A DNA stretch of 64,000 bases. Origin: Oceanococcus sp. HetDA_MAG_MS8. GTDB lineage: Bacteria > Pseudomonadota > Gammaproteobacteria > Nevskiales > Oceanococcaceae. Location: the NCBI GenBank assembly GCA_019192445.1, contig JAHCMK010000002.1, forward strand, positions 1-64,000. Direction: 5' to 3'. The notes beneath the pieces were generated by a model that worked only from the letters and a program-made list of their open reading frames with translations, made no database searches and was not told where the DNA came from. Position 1 is the first letter of the stretch; the number at the start of each line of letters is the position of its first letter. Both the position numbers and the translations under genes were made by a program. Below, one piece after another: positions 17,739-27,423 of the stretch.

Positions 17739-18509
17739 CTAGCGGCCACCTGGCATATTGCGCCCGTAGAACATCTCCATAATCTCATGCTCCACCTTGC
17801 GCCGAATATCCCGAGTTTGCTTGGGGCTCAGCTCCATGCCGTCGTCGCCGAAGAGATAGGTGGGCAGGTCCAAGTCACGTAGGCGCATCTTGGTGTGGAA
17901 AATATTCTCCTGGTAGACGTTCACATCCACCATGTCGTAAGACTGCTTGATCTGCCGGTCCAGGTAATCCTGGATAGAGGTGATTTTGTGATCGATGAAG
18001 TGCTTATGCCCGCGCACGTTGCGGGTGAAGCCACGCACGCGGTAGTCCATGATCACAATGTCGGACTCAAAGCTGTGGATGAGGTAATTCAGCGCCTTCA
18101 GGGGCGAAATCAAGCCACAGGTTGATACATCGATATCCGCGCGAAAAGTCGAAATGCCCTTGTGCGGATGCGACTCTGGATAGGTGTGCACGGTGATGTG
18201 CGATTTATCCAAGTGCCCCACCACCGACTCTTTGATGGGCTCCTCACAGATCAGCATGGTGACCGAAGCCCCTTGGGGGTCGTAGTCCTGGTGGGCGATA
18301 TTGAGGATGTTGGCACCGATGATGTTCGACACCTCGGTGAGAATATTGGTCAGGCGCTCCGCGTTATAGGCCTCATCAATGTACTCAATGTATTCCTTCT
18401 GGGCCTGCTCGGTGAGCGTGTAGCACACATCGTAGATATTGAAGCTCAGGCTTTTGGTGAGGTTGTTAAACCCCAACAGCTTGAGCTTGTCGTTCATGTG
18501 CTTAGCCAT
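17739..18509 (-). CDS. speD: S-adenosylmethionine decarboxylase proenzyme
   Basis: Pyruvoyl enzyme that makes decarboxylated AdoMet, the aminopropyl donor for spermidine. It is of the long E. coli type (256 residues). Self-cleavage is expected at the Lys-Ser junction in [13 protein letters not shown], turning S103 into the pyruvoyl group. Spermidine synthase is not in the window. The by-product methylthioadenosine links it to the mtn genes at the right end. It lies just downstream of osmC, an order shared with pseudomonads. Confidence 0.96.
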   Translation of the reverse strand: MAKHMNDKLKLLGFNNLTKSLSFNIYDVCYTLTEQAQKEYIEYIDEAYNAERLTNILTEVSNIIGANILNIAHQDYDPQGASVTMLICEEPIKESVVGHLDKSHITVHTYPESHPHKGISTFRADIDVSTCGLISPLKALNYLIHSFESDIVIMDYRVRGFTRNVRGHKHFIDHKITSIQDYLDRQIKQSYDMVDVNVYQENIFHTKMRLRDLDLPTYLFGDDGMELSPKQTRDIRRKVEHEIMEMFYGRNMPGGR

Positions 18510-18512
18510 GCC

Positions 18513-18932
18513 TTAGGCGTCCTCGGCAATGCGCCACGAATGCGTGATCTCGCAGCTGGCTTCCAGCATGCGAGCCGCCGAGCAATATTTTTCGGCACTT
18601 AAGCTCACGGCGCGTTGTACTAGCTTTTCGCTTAAGTCGCCGCCACGCAGGATGAACTCCAAGTGAATCTTGGTAAAGACCTTGGGTTCGGTCTCCGCGC
18701 GCTCACCCTGAACTCTCACTTCACAGCCCTGAATATCGGCCCGGGAGCGGCGCAGGATGTGCACCACATCCACCCCAGAACAACTCCCCAGCGACACCAG
18801 CATCAGCTCCATAGGCCGTGGTCCCGAGTTATCGCCACCCAAATCTGGCGGCCCATCCACGCGGAGTTGATGGCCACTGCCGGTATCGACATCGAAGGCC
18901 ATTCCGCCGGCCCAATTCATGGAAATATTCAT
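18513..18932 (-). CDS. OsmC-family peroxiredoxin-like protein
   Basis: A 139-residue OsmC/Ohr-superfamily protein that should reduce hydroperoxides through two active cysteines, C51 (LGSCSG) and C117 (KYCSAA). The ATG at 18932 has AGGAAG 8 bases upstream; the frame is open 13 codons further. It is not classic OsmC or Ohr but the YhfA-like type, often found beside speD and a crp/vfr gene. The regulator gene is not here. It sits 3 bp from speD. Confidence 0.92.
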   Translation of the reverse strand: MNISMNWAGGMAFDVDTGSGHQLRVDGPPDLGGDNSGPRPMELMLVSLGSCSGVDVVHILRRSRADIQGCEVRVQGERAETEPKVFTKIHLEFILRGGDLSEKLVQRAVSLSAEKYCSAARMLEASCEITHSWRIAEDA

Positions 18933-19057
18933 GCTGTTGCTTCCTGAGCAAGATGCCTTACGGCCGTTCAATTTGGTCGCGAGGCGCGGATGGTACTCCG
19001 ATCATTAGCCTTTGGCAGCGGGGTACCCAGGGTTGTGCAAGGGGTCTGCCACCAGAC

Positions 19058-19861
19058 CTAGGCTGATTGTGACTGGGCCAACCAGCGGCCCAGTTCTGCG
19101 CCGGGCTCCACGGCGCGCATCAAGTGCTCACCAATCAAAAAACCAAAGACACCCGCCTGCATCATGCGCTGCATATCCGCCCCGTTACGTATTCCCGACT
19201 CGGTCACCAGCACCCGTTCTTCGGGAACCTCGCCAAGCAGCTCCAGGGTAGTCTCCAAACGAGTTTCAAAGGTACGCAGGTTGCGATTGTTCACGCCCAA
19301 AATACCTCCGGGCAGCTCCAAAGCGCGGCCTAACTCTTCGCCATCATGCACTTCCACCAGCACGTCCAACTGAAAATGTCGCGCGCAGGCATACAGTTCT
19401 TCCATTTGCGCATCGGAGAGTGCCGCCACAATCAACAAAATTGCGTCCGCGCCCCAGGTGCGCGCCTGCGCCACCTGCCAAGTATCGATCATGAAGTCCT
19501 TGCGCAAAATAGGTAGCGTAACCGCCTTATGCGCCTGCATAAGATAGTCGGCATGCCCTTGGAAAAAGTCCTCGTCGGTCAACACCGACAAGCAACTCGC
19601 GCCGCCCTCGGCATAGGACTGGGCAATATGAGCCGCATCAAAATCGGCCCGAATCAGCCCCTTGGAAGGCGAGGCCTTCTTGATTTCAGCGATCACCGCT
19701 GCGTCACCGGCCGCTACCTTGGCCCGCATCGCATGGGCAAAGCCGCGTGGCGCCTCTGCCACAGTAGCTAACTCTTCCAGGTCCCGAAAACTATGAACGC
19801 TGCGCCCAGCGCGCACCTCTTCGGCTTTGCGCTGGAGTATTTGGCTGAGAATATCGCTCAT
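19058..19861 (-). CDS. trpC: Indole-3-glycerol phosphate synthase
   Basis: TIM-barrel enzyme of tryptophan synthesis that closes the indole ring from CdRP. It is 267 residues, with the phosphate and substrate motif EIKKASPSKG and later LVTESGI. It is monofunctional, with no fused TrpF. It starts 3 bp after trpD and is third in trpGDC. Confidence 0.97.
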   Translation of the reverse strand: MSDILSQILQRKAEEVRAGRSVHSFRDLEELATVAEAPRGFAHAMRAKVAAGDAAVIAEIKKASPSKGLIRADFDAAHIAQSYAEGGASCLSVLTDEDFFQGHADYLMQAHKAVTLPILRKDFMIDTWQVAQARTWGADAILLIVAALSDAQMEELYACARHFQLDVLVEVHDGEELGRALELPGGILGVNNRNLRTFETRLETTLELLGEVPEERVLVTESGIRNGADMQRMMQAGVFGFLIGEHLMRAVEPGAELGRWLAQSQSA

Positions 19862-19863
19862 CT

Positions 19864-20886
19864 TCAGTCTCTTGATTGTTGTTGCAGCGCAGTCAGAAAA
19901 TCCAGCGCTATCCCTTTTTCCAAGGCCGCCAATGCCTGCGATACACCCGCTGCCAGGCTAGAGGCCTGCCCTGCCACATAGAGGCCCGCACCAGCATTCA
20001 TCGCAATAGCCGTAGTTGCTGCGCCCGGTGTACCGCCCAAGGCCTCTTTGATGATTTGCGCACTTTGCTCTGCGGACTCCACCACCAGGTCATTCATAGC
20101 CACGCGCTGCAGGCCAAAATGCTCGGGCTCGACCACATACTCAAGATACTCACCGTCACGCATCTCACAAACCTTAGTTGCAGCACACGCGCTGATTTCA
20201 TCAGTGCTATCGGTGCCGTGAACCACCAAGGCATGCTTGCTACCCAAACGACATAGGACCTCGGCAAGGGGTCGTAAGAGAGCTTCGTCGAAGACCCCCA
20301 ACACCTGCCGCTGGGCACCAGCCGGGTTGGTCAAAGGTCCGAGAACATTAAAGATGGTGCGAATACCTAGCTCACGCCGGGGGCCAATGGCATGTTTCAT
20401 AGCCGGGTGGTACAGGGGCGCAAACAAGAAGGCAAAACCACTACTTTGCAGGGCCTGAGCTGCCTGCTCCGGAGATAACTCCAGATTTACCCCTAGGGTC
20501 GCCAACACATCGGCGCTGCCAGATTTGGAGGACACGCTGCGGTTGCCGTGCTTGGCCACCGGCACACCGAGCGCGGCCAACAGCAGTGCAGTCGCGGTAG
20601 ACACATTAAACAACCCGGCACCGTCGCCACCCGTGCCACAGGTATCTACCAATGCAGCACGCAGCGTTTCGCTTACAGGCACAGCTTGGGCCTTCTCGCG
20701 CATCACTTCGGCTGCAGCCGTAATTTCAGTGACGGTTTCGCCCTTGAGTCTCAAGGCCACCAAAAAACCAGCGATCTGCGCCGGACTCGCCTCACCCTCC
20801 ATGATCTCGCGCATGGCACCGCGCATCTGCTCGGCATCTAGATCATGACCAGCAAGTAATTCCTTCAGCAGGCTTTGCACCATCAT
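19864..20886 (-). CDS. trpD: Anthranilate phosphoribosyltransferase
   Basis: Transfers phosphoribose from PRPP to anthranilate. It is 340 residues with the glycine-rich PRPP site CGTGGDG and the [15 protein letters not shown] segment. It is monofunctional, separate from TrpG. The start overlaps the trpG stop by 4 bp (ATGA). Confidence 0.97.
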   Translation of the reverse strand: MMVQSLLKELLAGHDLDAEQMRGAMREIMEGEASPAQIAGFLVALRLKGETVTEITAAAEVMREKAQAVPVSETLRAALVDTCGTGGDGAGLFNVSTATALLLAALGVPVAKHGNRSVSSKSGSADVLATLGVNLELSPEQAAQALQSSGFAFLFAPLYHPAMKHAIGPRRELGIRTIFNVLGPLTNPAGAQRQVLGVFDEALLRPLAEVLCRLGSKHALVVHGTDSTDEISACAATKVCEMRDGEYLEYVVEPEHFGLQRVAMNDLVVESAEQSAQIIKEALGGTPGAATTAIAMNAGAGLYVAGQASSLAAGVSQALAALEKGIALDFLTALQQQSRD

Positions 20887-21467
20887 GCGCGCATCTCCAA
20901 AAAGTTCTTCAGCATGCTGTGGCCATGCTCGCTCAGAATAGACTCGGGGTGGAACTGCACACCCTCAATTGCAAGCTCTTTGTGCCGAAGACCCATGATT
21001 TCCTCGCGCTCTCCGCGCTCGTCCAGCGTCCACGCCGTGACCTCTAAACAGTCCGGAACACTGTGCTCTGCAATGACCAGAGAGTGGTAACGAGTGGCCG
21101 TAAATGGGCTGGGCAAGCCGGCGAATACACCTTGAGCGGTGTGTTCGATCGCCGAGGTTTTGCCGTGCATCACCTCACGGGCACGCACGACTTCGCCACC
21201 AAAAAACTGCCCAATGCTCTGGTGACCCAAACACACGCCTAGCAAGGGGATACGACCAGCAAAACGCTCCACCGTGGCCAAAGAAATGCCCGCCTCATTG
21301 GGCGTGCAAGGGCCAGGAGAGATAACGATATGCGAGGGCTGTAAAGACTCGATATCCGCCACTGTTACCGCATCATTGCGCCATGTCTCCACCTCAACTC
21401 CCAACTCCAGCAAGTACTGGACAAGGTTGTAGGTAAAGCTGTCGTAGTTGTCGAGCATTAAGACCAT
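20883..21467 (-). CDS. trpG: Anthranilate synthase glutamine amidotransferase subunit
   Basis: A class I glutamine amidotransferase of 194 residues that supplies ammonia to TrpE. The nucleophile C79 is in GVCLGHQ and the His-Glu pair is in QFHPES. Sequences of this type often serve both anthranilate and 4-aminobenzoate synthases. It heads the trpGDC unit, separated from trpE by the nucleotidase gene. Confidence 0.96.
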   Translation of the reverse strand: MVLMLDNYDSFTYNLVQYLLELGVEVETWRNDAVTVADIESLQPSHIVISPGPCTPNEAGISLATVERFAGRIPLLGVCLGHQSIGQFFGGEVVRAREVMHGKTSAIEHTAQGVFAGLPSPFTATRYHSLVIAEHSVPDCLEVTAWTLDERGEREEIMGLRHKELAIEGVQFHPESILSEHGHSMLKNFLEMRA

Positions 21468-21581
21468 GGCGGCGGTGCCAGATCGGCGGCATTGCAGTGA
21501 GGTAGGGCATTGTGCCGCAACAGGCCGTAGCGCGCCTGCGACCCAGGTTATTGCTCTCTATATGTTGCCTTGTTCTACCCC

Positions 21582-21611
21582 TCAACTAGGCCACCAATGG
21601 TGGTTCGTCAC
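21582..21611 (-). promoter_or_regulatory. Candidate trp leader peptide ORF
   Basis: A 9-codon ORF with a GTG start reads MTNHHWWPS and then stops. Its two adjacent Trp codons lie in the palindrome CCACCATTGGTGG. It is 115 bp before trpG. Attenuation of trpGDC through such a leader is known in Pseudomonas putida. Against it, the start has GAGG only 1 base away and I see no hairpin with a U tract before trpG. Confidence 0.3.
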
Positions 21612-21890
21612 ACCTCGAAACTGGGCAAAAAAGCGTCCTTAGTATTCGCTGCTGAGCGCATCTTTCTGGGGATTTTTACACAAGGCCTTGTTGCGGCGAG
21701 ACTTCATCCGCCGTACTGCCGAGTCTTCCTCTCGCCATAGCGCCGCGCCTAGCCGCTTTCTCCCCACCCAGGCGCTGGCTTCGTCCTTAGGGCGCTCAGC
21801 TGTGCAGACCTATGCGGTGGTGTCGAAAATTCAGACAGAGTCGCTCAGCTCAGGGCGTATTGCGCCGTTGGATCCGCATTCGTCCGCAGT

Positions 21891-21930
21891 GCCGGAGGGC
21901 ACCGCGCAGCAGCGCGAAGAACAGCGGCGC
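21891..21930 (+). repeat. Dispersed 40-bp repeat, copy 1
   Basis: The segment begins GCCGGAGGGCACCGCGC and ends GAACAGCGGCGC. Its reverse complement matches 44196-44235 at 38 of 40 positions by eye. Both copies lie in gene-free DNA and in both the surrounding bases are dissimilar. Confidence 0.75.
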
Positions 21931-21999
21931 CAGCGGCGCGATACGCCCATTTGCAGACCTAATCACGAAAACCCAACAACCTGGGCCTGTTCTAGCCAC

Positions 22000-22032
22000 A
22001 AAAAAGCCCCCTGCGCCATCAGCACAGGGGGC
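22000..22032 (-). terminator. Intrinsic terminator of the nucleotidase gene
   Basis: On the minus strand an 8-bp GC-rich stem, GCCCCCTG/CAGGGGGC, is followed by six Ts. It lies 64 bp past the stop codon of the 22096-25869 gene and separates it from trpGDC. Confidence 0.9.
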
Positions 22033-22095
22033 CATAGGATCAAAGATCGCCTGTCGCCTCGGAGCCACCAGGCTCGCGAAGCGAGGTTCTGCCGA

Positions 22096-25000
22096 TTAGG
22101 GCAGATTCAGCGTAAAGATGGTGGTACTACCGTTGATCTCGTTACCGGTCACCAGCAAATCAGCGCCATTCGGGCTATCTGCTGCCGGGATGTACAGCAC
22201 ACCTTCAGGACCCAGGTCGCCGGCCATGCCGCCTTCCTGATCCACGCTGAAGTCCCGGTTGTTGGTGTAGCCCAAGAAGCCAGCCAGGCGGGGGTTGGTC
22301 AGGTCGTAGATCATGATGCCGCCCACGCGCTCGAGGCCAATGAAACCGTAAACCCGATCGCCAATACGAGCGATATCGACGTTTTCCGGCTCGGGGCCTT
22401 TGTTGTCGGAGCGGTTTTGACGAGTCGCGTTGTCATTGCTGGCGTTGAACACCACGCTGCCGTCAATCAGATCCAGATGGGCCGTGATGCGTTCGAAGTC
22501 GTCGTTGGAATCAAAGACCACACCGTTTTCATCCACCACCGAGAAGGAGCGCGCGCCGAAAGCGGTGACCCGATCGATATCGCCATCGTTGTCCAGGTCA
22601 AAAGCCTGATCGCAGATGAAATCGATGCGGCCCAGTTCGTTGTCATCGTCCCGACCGGCGAACAAGGTCGCGTCCAGATTGGCAAAGTCATCCAGCCCAC
22701 ACTCGTCCACATCATCGCGGGAATCGCCCTCGTTAGCGGTGACCACGTAATGGGTGCCGTTGACCATGTAGCTGGCAATACCATCCGGCATGGCCAAGCC
22801 CCAGACACCCTCTTCGGCCACGATATCGATCTCGTCGCGGTCCGAAGCATCCAGAGCATTCACCAGCAGGCCATGATCTTTGAAGCCCAGGCTAACGATG
22901 GAGTCGATGCGCATGTTTTCCACATCGACCACGGCGATACCGTTGTTTTCCTGCAAGGACACGAAGACCAAGCTGCCGTCTTCACTAAAGGCGGGGTACT
23001 CAGGCTCCAAGTCGTTGGCCACGGAGGTCGCGCCCGGCTCAATGCGCAGGGTGTCGGGCAGTTCGGCATGCCGGCTGCCACCCATATTGAAGTCGGTGAA
23101 GCCCAGGGTCATGGCGGTGGCATTGGCCGCACCATTGGACAGATCGATCATGGTGATCGAGCCAGGGACGTCATTGGCAAAGTCACGCAGATCGCCATCA
23201 TTAGGGTCGGCAGGTACTTCGCCTTCGTTGGCCACGGCGACCAGGCTGCCGTCGGGGCTGGCGGCCAAACCATCGGGCAGCGCGCCAGCTTCCAAGCTGG
23301 TCACAAATGCCAGGGTACCAGCGTCGTACAAGGCCACCCGACCATTGGCGGTGGCTGGATCGGCCTCAACCGCTACGGCCACCACACCACCAGCGACAAC
23401 GACGCTGTTCACTCCATCGAAGCCAGCACCGAGCTCGGCCACCGGGTCCAGTACCGCTTCTTGAGTGGGGGTGGCAGGGTTGCTGATATCCAACACTTCC
23501 ACCTGACCCGCTTCGGCATTGATGACGAAGAGGCGATCGGTTGCTGGGTCGAAGGCGACGATTTCTGCCGCACTTTCGTCAAAGCCCGCATTGGGGTTCT
23601 GGTAACGACCCAGTACCGTGAGGCTGGCCTTGGTAGGCAGAGCAAACACCGAACTGCTGCGCCCATCCACCAGACGCTGAATACGTAGGTCATCGGCAGG
23701 GTCGGTCTCGGCCAGATCGTAGGGCACCTCAGCGAAGAAGGCCTGCAGATACTCGGCCAGGGCATCCTGCTCCCGACCGGCGTCGGAGAAGCTGCTTTGA
23801 CCTGGGTCCACGACGGTGTCGATGCGCGACAGGCTGGTCATATTGGGTGCGGTCAGCCCCTTGTAGGGGTAGCCATCACCACAATCGTTGGTGGGGTCGT
23901 TGATGCAGCTTTCGGCCAGGAAGTTCAGCGTCACCAAACGGTAGCTCCGGCTGAGGTCACCCTGCAGCATGCCGTTCACGGCCACTTGGTCGATCACAGC
24001 ACCCGAGTCATCGACGATGGCCAGATCCAGCACCCGGCTCAGCGTGGTCGCCACGCCGCGGTTGGTGTCGCCAGCCATACGCGCGGGCATGCTGGGGTCG
24101 AAGCTGAAGCGCACGCCGGCCACTTGCGGGAATTGGCCAGGCGTACCGTCGCCGGCGACCGCATGCTCAATGATGTCTGCCAACTCGGCCACGGTGACTG
24201 TGATGTTCACCAAGCGGTTGTTGAAGCGCAGAGTCTGCTCCAGATCAAGCTGCGATATACCACCCGCTGGCTTGCCACTGCTGACATTGGCCTGGGGCGC
24301 CAAGAACTGTGCCTGGGCCGGGTCGGTCGTCCCTGGCGGCTGCAAGACCTGGCCGATTTCGGCGCGGATACCGCCACCGTTTTTGAGCGAGATCAGCACA
24401 TCAGATTCGGTTTGCTGCGCGTACCAGAGGTTGGCCTCGGCCGTGAGGTTACCCACATTGGTTTCTTCGGTCCGCACTTGGCTGCGACGGCCATCGAGGA
24501 AAACCGACGTCAGGCCCAGCACATTGCCATCTTTCTCCACCAGAACCTCTTCCAACGCCTCGGTAATCGCGACTACCTCAGGAATGGGCTCAAAGCTGGC
24601 GAAGGGCAGCACGTCGGTCGCGAAGGCGCCACTTTGAATGGGGTCAATACTTTGCGGCAGGACCCGGCCCTGGGCATCGAAGTCCACGACCAAGCGGCCC
24701 AAGTAGCGGTAGTCACCGTCGGTGTTCACCAACAGCACCGGCTCGCCACTGGCCGAAGTGATTTGCTGCGGATACACATCAGCAGCGGCATCACCCTCAC
24801 GCAGACGGTCGGAGAGATCCGCCAGGCGGGTGTTGGAGCCACCGGCGATAATGATATCGACACCGCTGAGCAATTCGGCCAGCTGCTTTTCCACGCTGAT
24901 CTGCTGCATGTGGGCCAGCAAAATCACCTTGTCGATGTTGCCACCGGCGGTGAGCGCGTCCACTTCGGCCTGAATAATCGCAGCCAGAGCATCGATGTCG

Positions 25001-25869
25001 CTGGAATCGTCCGGCGTGAACTCCAGATCGCCCACGCTGGTGATTGAGGGGAAAGTAGGACTGGAAGCGCCCACCACACCGATGGTTTGCCCGCCCACGG
25101 TGATGGTAGCGCTGGAAGAAACCGAGTTCGGCGCAGCCGCTTGGCCAGCCGCAACCAGCAAAGGTGCGGTGTCGGCATCGGCGCTGAAGTCGATATTGGC
25201 GGACAGATACGGGAACTGCGCGCCTGGCCACTCGCCATCAGCAGCAATGAGCTCAGCAAAGGTATCTGCGCCCAAATCCAACTCGTGGTTGCCGACCACC
25301 GAGGCCTGCACGCCCAGAGCATTGAGCCAACCCACATGGGCACGTCCGGCATCGGCGGCACCCAGGGCAGCATCGAGGCGCGCGTCATCAGCGCCAAAGT
25401 ATTCTGGACCCGGAATCCAGTTGTCGCCCGAACTCAGGAGCAGCGTGTTTTGCGGCATCATGCCGCGGAAGCCATCCACCATGGCCGAGAAATTGCGCAC
25501 ATCATCGGCCCCACCAGGGCCATCGACATCAGCAAAGTGCAGCAGCTGTAGTTTAAAAACGCCTGGATCAACGCGATCCACGCCATCGGAACCATCTGCT
25601 CCGTCTGCACCGTCAGCCCCATCGGAACCATCTACGCCATTACAGATGATCTCGCTACTGGTGATCTCGGCAGCAGTGAGCACTCCGTCACTGTTCTGGT
25701 CGTTACCGGAATCCACCCTTACTCCGCCAGTGGGGCATTGGGCGCCGGCCGCAATCGCCGTCGTCTCCACCAGTCCACCGCTGATAAAGGTGAGCTCATC
25801 ACCGCAGGCACTCAAACCTAACAGCATGGCGGCGGCCAAGCCGACACGCCCCACAATCATCTCTCGCAC
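22096..25869 (-). CDS. Lipoprotein 5'-nucleotidase with beta-propeller (choice-of-anchor I)
   Basis: A 1257-residue secreted lipoprotein. The signal peptide ends in LLGLSAC with lipidated C22. A Gly-Ser/Ala-Asp repeat (VDGSDGADGADGADGSDG) at about residues 75-93 forms an acidic linker. Then comes a metallophosphoesterase/5'-nucleotidase region, with LLHFADVDG, SSGDNWIPG and VVGNHELDLG. The C-terminal half is a beta-propeller of the choice-of-anchor I type (FVINAEAGQVEVLDISNP; VTANEGDSRDD). A likely role is extracellular phosphate or nucleotide scavenging. GTG at 25869 has GGGAGA 6 bases upstream; ATG at 25860 is the alternative. It lies between trpE and trpG, an unusual place. Confidence 0.9.
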   Translation of the reverse strand: MREMIVGRVGLAAAMLLGLSACGDELTFISGGLVETTAIAAGAQCPTGGVRVDSGNDQNSDGVLTAAEITSSEIICNGVDGSDGADGADGADGSDGVDRVDPGVFKLQLLHFADVDGPGGADDVRNFSAMVDGFRGMMPQNTLLLSSGDNWIPGPEYFGADDARLDAALGAADAGRAHVGWLNALGVQASVVGNHELDLGADTFAELIAADGEWPGAQFPYLSANIDFSADADTAPLLVAAGQAAAPNSVSSSATITVGGQTIGVVGASSPTFPSITSVGDLEFTPDDSSDIDALAAIIQAEVDALTAGGNIDKVILLAHMQQISVEKQLAELLSGVDIIIAGGSNTRLADLSDRLREGDAAADVYPQQITSASGEPVLLVNTDGDYRYLGRLVVDFDAQGRVLPQSIDPIQSGAFATDVLPFASFEPIPEVVAITEALEEVLVEKDGNVLGLTSVFLDGRRSQVRTEETNVGNLTAEANLWYAQQTESDVLISLKNGGGIRAEIGQVLQPPGTTDPAQAQFLAPQANVSSGKPAGGISQLDLEQTLRFNNRLVNITVTVAELADIIEHAVAGDGTPGQFPQVAGVRFSFDPSMPARMAGDTNRGVATTLSRVLDLAIVDDSGAVIDQVAVNGMLQGDLSRSYRLVTLNFLAESCINDPTNDCGDGYPYKGLTAPNMTSLSRIDTVVDPGQSSFSDAGREQDALAEYLQAFFAEVPYDLAETDPADDLRIQRLVDGRSSSVFALPTKASLTVLGRYQNPNAGFDESAAEIVAFDPATDRLFVINAEAGQVEVLDISNPATPTQEAVLDPVAELGAGFDGVNSVVVAGGVVAVAVEADPATANGRVALYDAGTLAFVTSLEAGALPDGLAASPDGSLVAVANEGEVPADPNDGDLRDFANDVPGSITMIDLSNGAANATAMTLGFTDFNMGGSRHAELPDTLRIEPGATSVANDLEPEYPAFSEDGSLVFVSLQENNGIAVVDVENMRIDSIVSLGFKDHGLLVNALDASDRDEIDIVAEEGVWGLAMPDGIASYMVNGTHYVVTANEGDSRDDVDECGLDDFANLDATLFAGRDDDNELGRIDFICDQAFDLDNDGDIDRVTAFGARSFSVVDENGVVFDSNDDFERITAHLDLIDGSVVFNASNDNATRQNRSDNKGPEPENVDIARIGDRVYGFIGLERVGGIMIYDLTNPRLAGFLGYTNNRDFSVDQEGGMAGDLGPEGVLYIPAADSPNGADLLVTGNEINGSTTIFTLNLP

Positions 25870-25976
25870 TGTGTATCTCCCAAATGTCCAATTGCTCGGG
25901 GGAGGGCCAAGCTGGCCCTAGCACCAGGACATTAGGGCGGCAATGGAGTCAGTGCGGTGACGCGGGGATGAAGCTT

Positions 25977-27419
25977 CTATGACGCCGGTATGGCAGCTCG
26001 TGCGGCGGCGCGCAATACAGCGCGGGCCTTATTCATGGTTTCTTCCCACTCTTTGGCAGGAACCGAGTCCGCAACAATGCCAGCGCCGGCTTGAACCACA
26101 ACCTGGCCGTCTTTGATGACCGCGGTGCGAATAGCAATAGCCGTATCCATGCTGCCGTTCCAGGCGAGGTAGCCCACTGCACCGGAGTACAGACCGCGCT
26201 GGTGCGGCTCTAGCTCGGCGATGATTTCCAAGGCGCGAACTTTAGGCGCCCCAGACAGGGTGCCGGCCGGGAAAGTGGCGCGCAGCACATCCATGGCGCT
26301 GCGATCATCCGCCAGCGTTCCCACGACGTTGGAAACGATGTGCATGACCTGGGAATAGCGCTCGATGACCATCTTCTCGGTCAGCTGTACGCTGCCAGCC
26401 TGCGCGATCCTACCCACGTCATTGCGACCCAGGTCAATCAACATCAAATGCTCGGCCACCTCTTTGGGGTCGGCCAGCAAGTCTTCTTCGAAGGCTTTGT
26501 CGGCAGCCGCGGTGGCCCCACGCGGCCGGGTGCCGGCAATGGGTCGCACCGTCACCTGATCGTGCTCCAGGCGCACCAACACCTCTGGCGAGGAGCCTGC
26601 CACCTGAAAGTCGCCGTAATCAAAGAAATACAGATAAGGCGAAGGGTTATCGCTACGCAAGGCCCGATACAGGTTCAGCGCCGAACCATCGAAGGGGGCG
26701 GTGAGTCGCTGCGAGAGCACCACCTGCATGCAGTCGCCCGCCAGGATGTAATCGCGAATGCGCTGCACCCCGGCTTCGTAGGCGGCCTGGGGGTAGCTGG
26801 CTTCAAAGTCGAGATCTGTGCCTGGCGCAGCTTCCGCCAGCACAGGCCAGGATTGTGCCAAGGGTTGCTCAAGGCGATTCTGCAGCGCCTCCAAGCGCTG
26901 CTGCGCCTCGGCAGCCGGCACTGAGGCATCTGCCAGCACGACCAAATGCAATCGGTTGCGCAGATTGTCGAAAATGACAAACTCATCGGCGCGGAGCAAG
27001 CAGATATCGGGCAGGTCCAAGGGGTCTTCAGGGCTGCGCATCGCAGCCTGTACCCGTGGCTCAATGTGGCCAATGGTCGCCGCCCCAAAGTATCCCACCA
27101 GACCGCCATTCAAACGGGGCAGCTCCGGCAGTTCCGGGGCATCTATGTTGGCTGCGTAGTCTGCAATCCACTGCAGCGGGTCGGCCACATCCAGGCATTC
27201 TGCAAGGTGCCCATCAACAACACGACTAACGGTGTTGCCGCGCACCTCCAGGCGCTCCTTCGCAGGCAGGCCAATGATGGAATACCGCCCCCAGGTTTCG
27301 CCGCCCTGGACCGACTCCAGCAAGAAGCTGTTGGGGCCGGCCGCGAGTTTGAGGTAAACGGTCAGCGGCGTTTCCAGGTCGGATAGGACGCTGCGGGTGT
27401 GAAGTTGAAGCTGTTGCAT
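25977..27419 (-). CDS. trpE: Anthranilate synthase component I
   Basis: Chorismate-using subunit of anthranilate synthase, 480 residues. C-terminal catalytic motifs include RPIAGTRPRG, LLADPKEVAEHLMLIDLGRND and FPAGTLSGAPK. The N-terminal allosteric region retains the LLES motif (SFLLESVQ) that binds tryptophan. ATG at 27419 lies 4 bp after the rpe stop, so it is read with rpe; an in-frame start at 27434 would overlap rpe. Confidence 0.97.
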   Translation of the reverse strand: MQQLQLHTRSVLSDLETPLTVYLKLAAGPNSFLLESVQGGETWGRYSIIGLPAKERLEVRGNTVSRVVDGHLAECLDVADPLQWIADYAANIDAPELPELPRLNGGLVGYFGAATIGHIEPRVQAAMRSPEDPLDLPDICLLRADEFVIFDNLRNRLHLVVLADASVPAAEAQQRLEALQNRLEQPLAQSWPVLAEAAPGTDLDFEASYPQAAYEAGVQRIRDYILAGDCMQVVLSQRLTAPFDGSALNLYRALRSDNPSPYLYFFDYGDFQVAGSSPEVLVRLEHDQVTVRPIAGTRPRGATAAADKAFEEDLLADPKEVAEHLMLIDLGRNDVGRIAQAGSVQLTEKMVIERYSQVMHIVSNVVGTLADDRSAMDVLRATFPAGTLSGAPKVRALEIIAELEPHQRGLYSGAVGYLAWNGSMDTAIAIRTAVIKDGQVVVQAGAGIVADSVPAKEWEETMNKARAVLRAAARAAIPAS

Positions 27420-27423
27420 CCGC

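Larger units (their letters stand above)
21468..21999. other. Leader and repeat region upstream of trpG
   Basis: No certain gene. Three things are present: a possible Trp-rich leader ORF (21582-21611, minus); an AAGGCCTT palindrome near 21683; and a copy of a 40-bp dispersed repeat at 21891-21930. Because a terminator for the upstream nucleotidase gene stands at 22000-22032, the trpGDC promoter must lie within this block. I could not assign -35 and -10 boxes with confidence. A long + strand ORF enters here but has coding features of an antisense shadow. Confidence 0.5.

Noticed and set aside
21688-23688. A 666-codon + strand ORF and a 416-codon one at 23797-25047
   Set aside because: Both lie opposite the well-supported nucleotidase gene. 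Their products are low-complexity His/Val/Gly-rich with no family features, as expected for antisense frames in GC-rich DNA.
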